This document shows, one piece after another, positions 8,436-17,141 of a stretch of DNA of 64,000 nucleotides (position 1 is its first letter; every line of letters starts with the position of its first letter). The DNA is from Barnesiella sp. An55 (GTDB lineage Bacteria; Bacteroidota; Bacteroidia; Bacteroidales; Barnesiellaceae): assembly GCF_002161555.1 (NCBI RefSeq), contig NZ_NFHZ01000004.1, positions 164,600 to 228,599 of the forward strand, in the 5' to 3' direction. The translations under genes were made by a program, and so were the position numbers. The notes beneath the pieces are model-generated. The model did not search any database and was not told the origin of the DNA. It saw only the letters and a program-made list of their open reading frames with translations.

Positions 8436-10322
8436 TTACAGATTCAATTGGTACACGTTCAGATTCTTGATTTGAGCTTCGCCGTTGACCGAATAGAAAC
8501 GCAGGGCGCTATAAGGAGCGGTGGGGAATACCAGGTTGGTCATGGCAATGCGGCCACCGTCAACAAATATCTCAATCGAACATTTGTCCACAAACACATC
8601 GAGGTGATAGCTCTTGCCGTTGCAGAGCGAGAGGGGTGCCCAAGTGCCCAGCGCAAAGTCGTTGATATAGTTTACCGACATGGTCTTGCGATGGTCGTCG
8701 GTCTCCTTTTGGTGTACGGTCATTTCGCCATAACGGCTCAGGTCGGTGATACCGCTTTGTGTACGGTCCATGACCAGACGGCCGGCTTTCATGTCGAGAT
8801 AGATGTTGACCTTTTCGCCTTTTGCGTTGTAGAGCTCAAAACCTACGGTATCGGCCTTACCCGGCGTGATGTCCATTTCCAGTTCGCAAGCACCTTCGGG
8901 ACCGGTCTTAATCGGGTCGATGGTATATTCGTTTTTCAAGTCGATGGCGTTGACCGTCGAAGTACCTTTGCGCAGAGCCTGAGTCTCTTTCACCGCATTG
9001 GCAGCCATATAGATTTCGCCGTCTTTAGTGTAGAGCGAGAGCTCACGAGGCAGGGCGTTGGCACTGCGGTATTGGCGGGTAGGGGTAGCGTTGGCATACT
9101 GCCAGTTGCTCATCCAGGGTACGGCAATGGTGCGGTCGCCCGTGTTGGAGAAACAAACCGTAGCATAGTGGTCTTTACCGAAGTCGAGCCATTTGGTCAC
9201 GCTCTTGTCGTTGTCGCATTTGAACTCTTTGCCGTCAAACTCGCCCACGAAATACTCGGTGGCGCTACCGCCGAAGGGGCAACCCGGGTTGATGTTGACA
9301 ATCATGACCCACTTCATGTGGTTCTTGTCGCCATCGACAGGCAGTTGAATAAAGTCGGGACATTCGAACTGGTTGGGCTGAACGCCATATCCTTCGCCAA
9401 ACTGGCTCAGGTATTCCCAGTGCTTCAGGTCGGTCGAGTTGTAGAAACGCATGTCCTTGTCGGCCGATACGATCATGTACCATTTCTTGGCCGGTTCATA
9501 CCAGAATACTTTCGGGTCGCGGAAGTCTTTCAAACCGTCGAACGGGGTGAGAATGGGGTTACCCTCATACTTGGTGTAGGTGCGTCCGTTGTCGGTGCTG
9601 TAGGCCATGCACTGAATCTGGCCGTGCTCGTCGCTGGCCGAGGTATAGAAGGCAATCAAGGCATCCTTGCCATAGCCGGCACTGTTGAAGTGATCGACAA
9701 CCGAGCTGCCCGAGAAGATGTGGCCCAGGGTGTCGCGGGCGATAGCCGGAGCCAAGTGCTCCCAGTGGATGAGGTCTTTGCTCACCGAGTGACCCCAGTG
9801 CATGTTGCCCCATTTAGACCCGTAGGGGTTGTATTGGTAATAGAGGTGATACTCACCGTCTTTGTAAACCAGACCGTTGGCATCGTTCATCCAGCCATAG
9901 AGCGGGGTGTGGTGATAGACGGGACGGTAGTAGTCGGTATTGGTCGTGTCGAAGGTGTCGGCCAGGCGCAGGCTGTCCCAACATATGGCATTGTCAGCTA
10001 CTTTGCCTATGGTTACGGTAGCCTCTTTGGCTCCTTCGGGCAGGGCAAGGGGCACATAATAATCGACACTATCCACGGCCAGGCGGATATCCATGGTCAC
10101 ATCGGCCGGGCTGCCGGTATCGAGTTTCACTTTACCTTCGGGGCGAGACTCCTGGATGGGGAGAATCAAGTATTTCGAGGGGTTCGTAATGTGAACGATA
10201 GTGAGGCTGTCGCCCTGATGTTCGAGGCTGATGTTGCCTTTCTGCGACTGGCAGGCTGCGAGAGCCATTACTGCAGCTGCAGTAGCCAGTACATTTGCTG
10301 AATGTCTGAAATTTATTTTCAT
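8436..10322 (-). CDS. GH32 fructan hydrolase (levanase/invertase type), lipoprotein
   Basis: This 628-aa protein begins with a lipoprotein signal ending AALAAC, so it is probably surface- or periplasm-anchored. Residues about 30-120 form an N-terminal beta domain. The five-bladed propeller then shows WMNDANG (nucleophile Asp), FRDPKVFW (RDP transition-state motif) and FECPDFIQL (acid/base Glu). A C-terminal beta-sandwich contains FVDKCSIEIFVDGG, typical of GH32. It hydrolyses beta-fructosides (sucrose, raffinose, inulin or levan) to release fructose. As first gene of the four-gene operon it is probably induced through the hybrid sensor. Exo versus endo action cannot be read from sequence. Confidence 0.93.
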   Translation of the reverse strand: MKINFRHSANVLATAAAVMALAACQSQKGNISLEHQGDSLTIVHITNPSKYLILPIQESRPEGKVKLDTGSPADVTMDIRLAVDSVDYYVPLALPEGAKEATVTIGKVADNAICWDSLRLADTFDTTNTDYYRPVYHHTPLYGWMNDANGLVYKDGEYHLYYQYNPYGSKWGNMHWGHSVSKDLIHWEHLAPAIARDTLGHIFSGSSVVDHFNSAGYGKDALIAFYTSASDEHGQIQCMAYSTDNGRTYTKYEGNPILTPFDGLKDFRDPKVFWYEPAKKWYMIVSADKDMRFYNSTDLKHWEYLSQFGEGYGVQPNQFECPDFIQLPVDGDKNHMKWVMIVNINPGCPFGGSATEYFVGEFDGKEFKCDNDKSVTKWLDFGKDHYATVCFSNTGDRTIAVPWMSNWQYANATPTRQYRSANALPRELSLYTKDGEIYMAANAVKETQALRKGTSTVNAIDLKNEYTIDPIKTGPEGACELEMDITPGKADTVGFELYNAKGEKVNIYLDMKAGRLVMDRTQSGITDLSRYGEMTVHQKETDDHRKTMSVNYINDFALGTWAPLSLCNGKSYHLDVFVDKCSIEIFVDGGRIAMTNLVFPTAPYSALRFYSVNGEAQIKNLNVYQLNL

Positions 10323-10348
10323 GGTTCTTGTAATTAATTGAATTTCCT

Positions 10349-10373
10349 AATAACCTTACTTTGTAAATAACCT
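10349..10373 (-). promoter_or_regulatory. Direct repeat upstream of the GH32 operon
   Basis: AATAACCT occurs at 10349-10356 and 10366-10373, 17 bp apart and 27-51 bp upstream of the GH32 start. AraC-type regulators often bind direct repeats, so this is a candidate site for the hybrid sensor. No clear TAnnTTTG box was found in this 241-bp gap. Confidence 0.3.
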
Positions 10374-10563
10374 AAAACAAATCTTTTTTACCTGTTCCTA
10401 TTTATCGAGCCTGAGCAGGCAAGGCTTGTGATGGTCCGGGTCGGATTGTGCGGGTTAAGTGTCGGTTTCAACTTGTCCCGCCTCTCTTTTGTATTTTTGC
10501 TGCTTCTTATGTTGGAGATTTTTTCCGGCCCGGGAATTAATACCTGATGTATGTATGTGATCG

Positions 10564-12927
10564 TTAGAATTTGAGACTGGCGCTGAACTCGACGGTGAAC
10601 GGCCGTATGTAGCTGCCCGCCATCACATGTCCGGCATACTGCCCGGCATCCTCTTTCTCGATGAGCTCGGCACCGGCGATACTACCTTTGGCTCCCGTCT
10701 GGTTCAAGAAGTTGACTACCGTGCAACCCAAAGCCAGCTTGTCGTTGACCTGCCAGTTCACACCGCCGAAGGTCTCCCAACGGCCGTTGAAGTAGTAGGC
10801 ATCGTTGATGTTGGCGTAGGTCTTGCTGAAGTAGCGGAAACTGGTCCAGATTTTCAAGTCGTCGGTAATCATATAGCTGGGGTCGATCTCGATGATGATT
10901 TGCGGAATCTCGGCTACGATGTTGCCGGTAGCATTGATTTGGCCTACATAACCATCGGAGAAGGTGACCGAAGTCTCATACTTTTTGTAGGTAGGTTGCT
11001 GGTAGGTGAAGAGGAAGTGGAGGTCAAACCCTTTGAAAGGACGGGTTACCACGTCGGTTGTCCACCCCAGCGTCTGTATGTCGAAGTTGAGCGGTGCAGC
11101 CATGATTTCGGTCTGCCCGGCAGCCGTCTTGTGTTGCAGGTTCAGCGTCGAGTTGTTGTTGGTCTTCGAGATGTAGGAGAAGAGCGAAGTCAGGCTCAAC
11201 CAGCTGTTGTTGTAGTAGATACCGGCACGGCCCAGAGGTACCGAAATCTGTCCCACGTTGGGCAGAGTGGCCGGTGCGAAGTTCTCGATTTTGGGGTGTT
11301 GGGTGATGTAGGTGAAGTCGCCCGTGAGACCAAACTGCTTGGTCAGCTTATAGGTAGCAGCGGCGGTGAAAGCATAGTTGAACCAGTCGTGGTCGATGTT
11401 GGTAGGAGCGATTTTGGTCACCCCGTCGGGAGCGGTTGCCCCCAGATAGTAGTTGGCAAAACGTCCCACATATTCACCGGCAGCATTCTTTACGGCTGCG
11501 TTTTCACCTCGCAGGGCCTGGTATTCTACCCGGGCACCGTAGTAGAGGTTCAGTGCGTTGGTGATATCCCAGTCGTGGGTGAAGTAGAGTGCTACTTTGT
11601 TTTCATATCCCTTGTAATACTCCGAGGCGTTCTTGTTGAAATCGTAGTAGTATCCGTTGCCGGCGTAGGTGCGTTTGGTGTAGGTGGCATAGTCGGCATT
11701 GTAGAGTCGCACGGGATAGCTGCCATCCATGGGTACCGACTGGTCATACATGGTGGTCGATGAGGTGTAGTCGATGTGGTAGTACCACTCGTTCACACCC
11801 AGACGCCAAGTGTTGTTGGTATTTTTTTTCGACAGTTCGCTGGTGAACATGAACGAGTTGATAAAGCCGCGGTTCAGACACGACATACGGCTCTGTACAT
11901 AGTCACCGGTGTAGGGTTGCATGCTGCCGTCGGCCGATTCGTAGAGGTAGTTGATACCGGCTTCGTTCTGGTCGAGCGACATGGGCGTCTGATAGACGCA
12001 CGAGCCGGTCGAGTGGTCATATTTCATAACGGCTTTCCAGCTGAGCCCGTTGTCCCACGTGTAGTTGTTCATGAGGGTCACCATGCTACCTATATTCTGC
12101 GTGGCATCGTAGAGGTTGGTCTTCTTAACCTCGCCGGTGCGCATGTCGCGATAGACCATCTCGTTGTCTATCGGCAGGTACGAGGTGGTACCCAGGGCAA
12201 AGTCGCCGAACTCGCGCACACTACCGTCGCCTACATAGATGAAGGGCGCCGATTGGGTGGCATAGTTGTAAACCGGGTGGCTGTTGCTGTAGTGGTAGAT
12301 GGCGGTCAGTTCGCCCCGGTTGTCGTTATAGCGTTTGGTGAGGGCGAATTTGTAGATTTGCGTACGGTCTTGGAACGGAGTCGATTTGATCTTGAACGTT
12401 CCCGGGTCGAAGTCCTGGTAGATGCTTCCGCTGTAATACCAGTCCTTGGCGATGCCGCCGTTGACGTTGAGCGAGAACTCTTGCATCCCGAAGTGGTTGC
12501 TCTTGTAGTTGAGGATGCCGTGGAATCCCTTTTCGCCCAGCTGGGTGAAGGAGTTGACGGCATAACCGATGTTTCCGGTCGTGATAGCCGTCTCGGAGAT
12601 TTTGAGCAGACCTACATGGCTCAGACTGGCATCGGCACGCCACAGGGTGTTGACCGTGTGGGGGTTGGTGGCGTAGGTCACGAGCATACCGTTTTCGAGC
12701 ACGTTCACATCGGCCGAGGGTAAACCTATTTGTATTTCGCGGGGTCCGTTGGCGCTGGCGGCGTTGAGCATCACGTTGCGGTTTCCCTCTTCTTTAGAGG
12801 TAGAGGCTTCGTCGGTCTGAGCTGCATCGTTTTGCTCTTGAGCCTGGGCGGTTCCGCACGTCAGGGCAACAAGCAACAGGGCCAAACCTGTTTGTTTGAG
12901 AATTTGATTCATAATACCTTTTTTCAT
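10564..12927 (-). CDS. TonB-dependent receptor-like outer membrane protein
   Basis: About 787 aa with a signal peptide ending GTAQAQ. The start at 12927 (MKKGIMNQILKQTG) is chosen because upstream residues in the same frame are not signal-like. The mature N-terminus goes directly into a plug-like region (PREIQIGLPSADVNVLENGM), followed by many alternating beta strands and a C-terminal strand ending FSASLKF, typical of a 22-strand TonB-dependent barrel. It lacks the carboxypeptidase-like N-terminal domain of SusC proteins, and no SusD gene lies beside it. It probably imports sugar or oligosaccharide for the downstream GH32/GH36 operon, 241 bp away on the same strand. The transported substrate is an inference. 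Confidence 0.8.
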   Translation of the reverse strand: MKKGIMNQILKQTGLALLLVALTCGTAQAQEQNDAAQTDEASTSKEEGNRNVMLNAASANGPREIQIGLPSADVNVLENGMLVTYATNPHTVNTLWRADASLSHVGLLKISETAITTGNIGYAVNSFTQLGEKGFHGILNYKSNHFGMQEFSLNVNGGIAKDWYYSGSIYQDFDPGTFKIKSTPFQDRTQIYKFALTKRYNDNRGELTAIYHYSNSHPVYNYATQSAPFIYVGDGSVREFGDFALGTTSYLPIDNEMVYRDMRTGEVKKTNLYDATQNIGSMVTLMNNYTWDNGLSWKAVMKYDHSTGSCVYQTPMSLDQNEAGINYLYESADGSMQPYTGDYVQSRMSCLNRGFINSFMFTSELSKKNTNNTWRLGVNEWYYHIDYTSSTTMYDQSVPMDGSYPVRLYNADYATYTKRTYAGNGYYYDFNKNASEYYKGYENKVALYFTHDWDITNALNLYYGARVEYQALRGENAAVKNAAGEYVGRFANYYLGATAPDGVTKIAPTNIDHDWFNYAFTAAATYKLTKQFGLTGDFTYITQHPKIENFAPATLPNVGQISVPLGRAGIYYNNSWLSLTSLFSYISKTNNNSTLNLQHKTAAGQTEIMAAPLNFDIQTLGWTTDVVTRPFKGFDLHFLFTYQQPTYKKYETSVTFSDGYVGQINATGNIVAEIPQIIIEIDPSYMITDDLKIWTSFRYFSKTYANINDAYYFNGRWETFGGVNWQVNDKLALGCTVVNFLNQTGAKGSIAGAELIEKEDAGQYAGHVMAGSYIRPFTVEFSASLKF

Positions 12928-12971
12928 GGTAATGTAAAATTTGTAAGTTCTGTTTTTTGCGCTTAGCGAGA

Positions 12972-12979
12972 CAAAAGTA
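12972..12979 (-). promoter_or_regulatory. -7 element for the TonB-dependent receptor gene
   Basis: The minus strand reads TACTTTTG, 45 nt upstream of the chosen start. A -33 TTTG at standard spacing is not evident. Confidence 0.45.
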
Positions 12980-13022
12980 GAATATTGTTCACCCCAAGGC
13001 ATAGAACAAATGTTTCGAAAAC

Positions 13023-13069
13023 TGTTACAAATGTTACACGAAACCCTATTGACAGCGAATGTAACATTT
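13023..13069. promoter_or_regulatory. TGTTACA operator-like cluster upstream of the receptor gene
   Basis: TGTTACA occurs at 13023-13029 and 13032-13038, and inverted as TGTAACA at 13060-13066. AAATGTTACA (13029-13038) and TGTAACATTT (13060-13069) form a perfect 10-bp inverted repeat with a 21-bp spacer, just upstream of the receptor -7 element. Confidence 0.45.
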
Positions 13070-13099
13070 TTGACACGCGTTGGCAGTGGAATAAATGCA

Positions 13100-13135
13100 C
13101 CGACCCCCGGTCTCGTGGTGAAGATCGGGGGTCGG
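13100..13135 (-). terminator. Hairpin after the GH29 gene
   Basis: CCGACCCCCGGTCT pairs with AGATCGGGGGTCGG (one mismatch) just past the GH29 stop codon. Confidence 0.55.
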
Positions 13136-13163
13136 CGGTATGTTGTAGTATGCAGGGGAAGGG

Positions 13164-15035
13164 TCAAGGCAACATGACACCCAACTCGGCTACCGAGGTT
13201 TGGGCTTTGCCATTGATCTCTTCGATGGGCTCGAGCTTCAAGTACCGAGTGGCCGGCAGATTCTCGAGAAGTACATACTGGGGAATGGGGTTGTTCTTGA
13301 TGTTGCTGAACTCCTTGTTCCCGACGATGCGTTCCCAGCTCTTGCCGTCGTTGCTGCGGTAGAGATTGTAGCGGAAAATGGTACCCTCGGTATTGCCTCC
13401 TTCGGCTACGGGGGTATAGCAGAATCCTTTTATCGTCATCGCTTCGCCCAGGTCGATGATGAGTGGCACGAGTCCTTCGCAATAAACCACCGTCGAGGGG
13501 TCGCCGTCGATGGCTTGGGGCGCCTTGTGTTCACCCAGCAGGCAGCTCTTGGGGGTGAAGAGGGCCGTACCTTCGGTATCGGTGGCTTCGATGATGGGCT
13601 GGGCATAGAACAGCCCGGTGCGACTGATGGAGAAATTGGCCCTTGAGCGGTCGATGGTCACTCGCAACTTGTCGGCAACGAGGTCGTCGAATCGCACGAG
13701 CCGTTTGTAGCCCACGGTTGTCCCCTGGACTATCTGTCTCCAGCTGCCGTCGATCGAGGCTTCTACGGTGAAGGCTTCGATACGCTGTCCCTCTGCAATG
13801 TTCTCTTGCAGCATCAGGGTGTTGACCGAGGCATTGTCTTTGATTTCGATTTCGAACGAGTCGCCCTCGCGGCCGGTAATCTTGCGGTTGCCGTCGAGAC
13901 TGTAGTCGGTGGCAAAGGTGCGGTCGATATATTGTCCCAATTCATGCAGGCGCCGGGCATCGTTTTCGTGAATAAGGCCCCGCGTATCGGGCGGGATATT
14001 GAGCAGCAATACCGAGTTGTAGCCTACCGACTCGAAATAGATATCGACAAGACGGGCCAGCGATTTTACCTGGTTGTCTTCGGCCGGGTGATAGAACCAT
14101 CCCGGGCGGATGGATACATCGACCTCCGACGGGTACCAGAAGAGCTCGTGGGCACGAGCCAGCAGGTCGCGGCTACCCAGGTCTGCGGTCTTGTTGTTCA
14201 GTCCCAAGGCCTGGTTCACACTGTCGGCCCGTTGGTAGATTCCCGGGACGAGAGCCGTCGCGCTCCATTCGGTTTCGCGGCCGAATCCTTTTTCGTTGCC
14301 CACCCAGCGCACGTCGTCGCCCATGATGGCCATGACGGCATGGGGTTGCAGCCGTTGTATGGTAGTATAGAAAGCGTCCCAGTCATAGACCTGTTTCTTA
14401 CCGTTTGGACCCTCGCCACAGGCACCGTCGAACCACACTTCATGTATTTCGCCATAGCGGGTGAGCAGTTCGGTGAGTTGTTGGATGAAAAACTGGTTGT
14501 AGCGGGGGGAGTCGCCATAGCACTCGGCATTGCGATCCCACGGCGACAGATAGACACCGAATTTAAGTCCATACTTGTCGCAGGCCTCTTTCAACTCTTT
14601 CACCACATCACCTTTGCCATCCTTCCAGGGCGACGAGGCCACCGAGTGCCGGGTGGTTTCGGTGGGCCACAGGCAGAACCCGTCGTGGTGCTTGGCGGTG
14701 AGTATCACCATTTTGAATCCTGCTTCCTTCAGGGTACGTGCCCATTGCTCGGCGTCGAGCTGGGTAGGGTTGAATAGGCGGGGATCTTCCTGTCCGTCGC
14801 CCCACTCTTTATTGGTGAAAGTGTTGATTCCGAAATGCAGGAAGGCTGTCAGTTCCAGCTCTTGCCATTGCAGTTGTTGGCGTGAGGGAACCAGGTGTGC
14901 GGCCATATCGACTTTCTGTTCGAGCGTAGCACCTTCGGGAAAGACGAGATGTTTTTCGTAATACTGGGTTTGGCTTGCCTGGCAGCTCATGAGCAGCAGA
15001 CCGAGCAAAGCGCTGGTAATGCCTGTGTGTTTCAT
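13164..15035 (-). CDS. GH29 alpha-L-fucosidase with C-terminal carbohydrate-binding region
   Basis: This 623-aa lipoprotein (signal ending LLLMSC) has a GH29 TIM barrel: FLHFGINTFTNKEWGDG near residue 68, TAKHHDGFCLWPT near 113, and the nucleophile Asp in EVWFDGACG near 200. After the barrel comes a beta domain and a discoidin-like F5/8 type C region near the C-terminus. It removes terminal fucose from host or plant glycans. It has its own -7 box and terminator and is not in the GH32 operon, though it shares orientation. The linkage preference (class B-like alpha-1,3/4) is suggested by the layout but not proven. Confidence 0.9.
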   Translation of the reverse strand: MKHTGITSALLGLLLMSCQASQTQYYEKHLVFPEGATLEQKVDMAAHLVPSRQQLQWQELELTAFLHFGINTFTNKEWGDGQEDPRLFNPTQLDAEQWARTLKEAGFKMVILTAKHHDGFCLWPTETTRHSVASSPWKDGKGDVVKELKEACDKYGLKFGVYLSPWDRNAECYGDSPRYNQFFIQQLTELLTRYGEIHEVWFDGACGEGPNGKKQVYDWDAFYTTIQRLQPHAVMAIMGDDVRWVGNEKGFGRETEWSATALVPGIYQRADSVNQALGLNNKTADLGSRDLLARAHELFWYPSEVDVSIRPGWFYHPAEDNQVKSLARLVDIYFESVGYNSVLLLNIPPDTRGLIHENDARRLHELGQYIDRTFATDYSLDGNRKITGREGDSFEIEIKDNASVNTLMLQENIAEGQRIEAFTVEASIDGSWRQIVQGTTVGYKRLVRFDDLVADKLRVTIDRSRANFSISRTGLFYAQPIIEATDTEGTALFTPKSCLLGEHKAPQAIDGDPSTVVYCEGLVPLIIDLGEAMTIKGFCYTPVAEGGNTEGTIFRYNLYRSNDGKSWERIVGNKEFSNIKNNPIPQYVLLENLPATRYLKLEPIEEINGKAQTSVAELGVMLP

Positions 15036-15061
15036 TGCGAGTAATTCATTGGTCTTGACGA

Positions 15062-15069
15062 CAAAAGTA
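15062..15069 (-). promoter_or_regulatory. -7 element for the GH29 gene
   Basis: The minus strand reads TACTTTTG, 27 nt before the start codon. No good -33 TTTG was seen. Confidence 0.45.
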
Positions 15070-15181
15070 AGAATAAAAAGTAATAAATCGAAGAAATAAA
15101 GTCAAGTTGTTGATAAATAGTTTTTTTATGCTATTGATTGCGGCCGGTATTGAGCCTGTCCGCAGGTAGAGACTTGGATGG

Positions 15182-15904
15182 TCAGGCGTTGGGAAGTATG
15201 CCTCCCGAGTTGCAGGCGATGAGCATGTCGTAGATGTGGTTGGCAAACTGCCGGCCTACGGGTAGGAAGATATCCTGACCTACGAGTTTGATACGCTTTT
15301 TGGAAAACATTTCAACCTTGTCGATGGGCACGATATAGGAGCGGTGTATGCGCAGGAAACTCTCCTCGGGCAGAATCTCCTGAATGGCCTTCATGTTGGT
15401 GCGCGACAAGATGTAGCCGCCGCTCACTCTGAATATTTTGGTATAGTTCTCCATGGCCTCGACATAAAGGATATCGTTCACGGGGATGGTCACATTGTTG
15501 TACTCCTGTTTGACCACGATACTTTCGGGGGTGCGGTCGCGCCGGGTTTCGATGCGGCGGATGGCCTTCTCGACCGCTTTCTCGAATCGCTCGTAGGCAA
15601 ACGGCTTGTGCAGAAAATCGACGGCGTCGAGCTCGAATCCGTTGAGGGCATACTGGGCATGGGCCGTGGTGAAGATAAAGCAGCACTCCTCGGGCAGGTC
15701 GCGGGCAATATCGAGACCGCTGATGCTGTTCATCTCGATATCGAGAAACACCAGGTCGGGTTTGCGGCGGCGTATCTCCTCGAGCCCCACGAGTGGTTCG
15801 CTGAAGGTGGTAAGCTCCAGCCCGCCGAATCGTTCGCAAAACTGGGTGATGACGAGCAGCGCCAGGGGTTCGTCGTCGATTGCCATGCAGGTTGTCTTTT
15901 TCAT
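15182..15904 (-). CDS. LytTR-family response regulator
   Basis: This 240-aa protein has a receiver domain with DDEP near residue 12 and the phospho-acceptor Asp in LVFLDIEMN near residue 57, then a LytTR DNA-binding domain (about 130-230) with ILYVEAMENYTKIF and FLRIHRSYIVPIDKV. Its start overlaps the stop of the kinase gene by 4 nt, so the two are translationally coupled. The pair diverges from the RND pump operon, which is a likely target, although LytTR regulators can act elsewhere. Confidence 0.93.
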   Translation of the reverse strand: MKKTTCMAIDDEPLALLVITQFCERFGGLELTTFSEPLVGLEEIRRRKPDLVFLDIEMNSISGLDIARDLPEECCFIFTTAHAQYALNGFELDAVDFLHKPFAYERFEKAVEKAIRRIETRRDRTPESIVVKQEYNNVTIPVNDILYVEAMENYTKIFRVSGGYILSRTNMKAIQEILPEESFLRIHRSYIVPIDKVEMFSKKRIKLVGQDIFLPVGRQFANHIYDMLIACNSGGILPNA

Positions 15905-16911
15905 TGCAGTTGAATGGTTAGTTGGGTTTTGAATTGCTTGCCCTCCTGGACCGTCGTGAGCGAGAATCGGTCGGGGTAGAGCAACTCGAGCCGCTTGCGG
16001 CAGTTCTCGATGCCGATGGCAGGCGTGTTTTCCTTCTTCTCCTTCATGATGGTGTTTTCGGTTGCGAAGTGCAGCACACCGTTTTTCACGGCAATATGGA
16101 TATAGATGGTGCAGTCGATATCCGACGAGGTCCCGTATTTGAAGGCATTCTCGACAAAGGTAATGAGAATCATGGGCGGTATTTGAGCCTGCTCGTCGTC
16201 GGTTTCGGTGTGGAAGTCGATATGCGTGTGGCGGTTGAGCCGGAGCGACTGCAAGTCAACGTATTGCCTGATGTACTCGATTTCGTTGCAGATGGGTATG
16301 GTGTCGAGTGTCGTTTGGGTGTACATGTATTTGAGGATGTCGGAAAACTGGATGAAGGCCGACTCCGTTTTGTCCGACTTGGTGAGCACCAGTCCATAGA
16401 GGGCATTGAGCGTGTTGAACAGAAAGTGGGGGTTGATTTGCGCCTTGTAGAGCGATAGCTCGGCCTTGTTCTTCTCGGCCTCGATCTCTTGTTTTGATAG
16501 TATTTGCTTGAAAAGTTCAAACATGAGTTCGATAGCCAGGCTGAACCCCGTGACCACGAGGAAGAAGAACCACACGCTCAGGCTCCTGATGTGCTGGCGT
16601 ATGCCCCAGTCGCGCGGTGAGTTGATGAAGTCGTCTTTGGGGATAGGTATCTGGCTGATGGCCCAGGTGATGAAGAGGAGGACCGCCATCAACAAGACTA
16701 CGATTCTGAACTTCCGTTGCATGATGAGCCCTGGAATATTGACCTTGCGGTAGGTGAAGTAGAGCAGGTAAATATAGATAATGAGGGTGAGCATGAAGTA
16801 GGTGTGGTGGATAATCCACTTCTCTACCGGCACCAGCATGATGAGGAGCGGCAGGATGATGAGGCAGAAAATCAAGTCGATATAGATGCTTATGCGAGTG
16901 TAGTTGGTCAT
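15901..16911 (-). CDS. LytS-type sensor histidine kinase
   Basis: This 336-aa inner-membrane kinase has about four hydrophobic helices in residues 1-130 (starts near 10, 40, 68 and 110), then a His_kinase domain with the phospho-acceptor His in NPHFLFNTLN near residue 163 and an HATPase N box in FVENAFKYG near 251. No separate periplasmic sensor domain is visible; the signal may be sensed in the membrane. It is the first gene of the pair with the LytTR regulator and has a strong own promoter. Confidence 0.92.
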   Translation of the reverse strand: MTNYTRISIYIDLIFCLIILPLLIMLVPVEKWIIHHTYFMLTLIIYIYLLYFTYRKVNIPGLIMQRKFRIVVLLMAVLLFITWAISQIPIPKDDFINSPRDWGIRQHIRSLSVWFFFLVVTGFSLAIELMFELFKQILSKQEIEAEKNKAELSLYKAQINPHFLFNTLNALYGLVLTKSDKTESAFIQFSDILKYMYTQTTLDTIPICNEIEYIRQYVDLQSLRLNRHTHIDFHTETDDEQAQIPPMILITFVENAFKYGTSSDIDCTIYIHIAVKNGVLHFATENTIMKEKKENTPAIGIENCRKRLELLYPDRFSLTTVQEGKQFKTQLTIQLQ

Positions 16912-16959
16912 GGTGGCTGAAGCAATTTGACTTGACGGGGCACAGCCCGTCCACTATGA

Positions 16960-16999
16960 CAAAGGTAGTTTATTCTTGTGAATCTGTCAAATATTCACA
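16960..16999 (-). promoter_or_regulatory. Promoter of the LytS/LytTR operon with overlapping palindrome
   Basis: The minus strand has TTTG (16988-16991), a 20-bp spacer and TACCTTTG (16960-16967), a textbook Bacteroidetes promoter. A palindrome TGTGAAT (16977-16983) / ATTCACA (16993-16999) with a 9-bp centre overlaps the -33 box, as expected of an operator. Confidence 0.7.
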
Positions 17000-17064
17000 T
17001 TTGCCGTTCGGCATCACTTTTTTGTCGTTTATCAATAAAAATTCTTATATTGGCAGATAGTTTA

Positions 17065-17072
17065 TAAATTTG
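17065..17072 (+). promoter_or_regulatory. Possible -7 element for the RND operon
   Basis: TAAATTTG fits TAnnTTTG and lies 69 nt before the adaptor gene start. No -33 partner is obvious. Confidence 0.3.
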
Positions 17073-17141
17073 AGAAACGGTTTAAGATAGGGAAATAATC
17101 AATACGCATTAATTAGTAATTTATCACATAAAACAGCAACC

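Noticed and set aside
6755..10301. Long plus-strand frames opposite the GH36 and GH32 genes
   Set aside because: The minus-strand frames hold complete GH36 and GH32 motifs and signal peptides.
10492..10499. TATTTTTG on the plus strand between the GH32 and receptor genes
   Set aside because: No plus-strand gene follows, and a -33 box at the right spacing is missing; likely chance.
12928..13482. Upstream extension of the TonB-dependent receptor frame
   Set aside because: It runs back through the GH29 gene region, terminator and promoter; the signal peptide starts at 12927.
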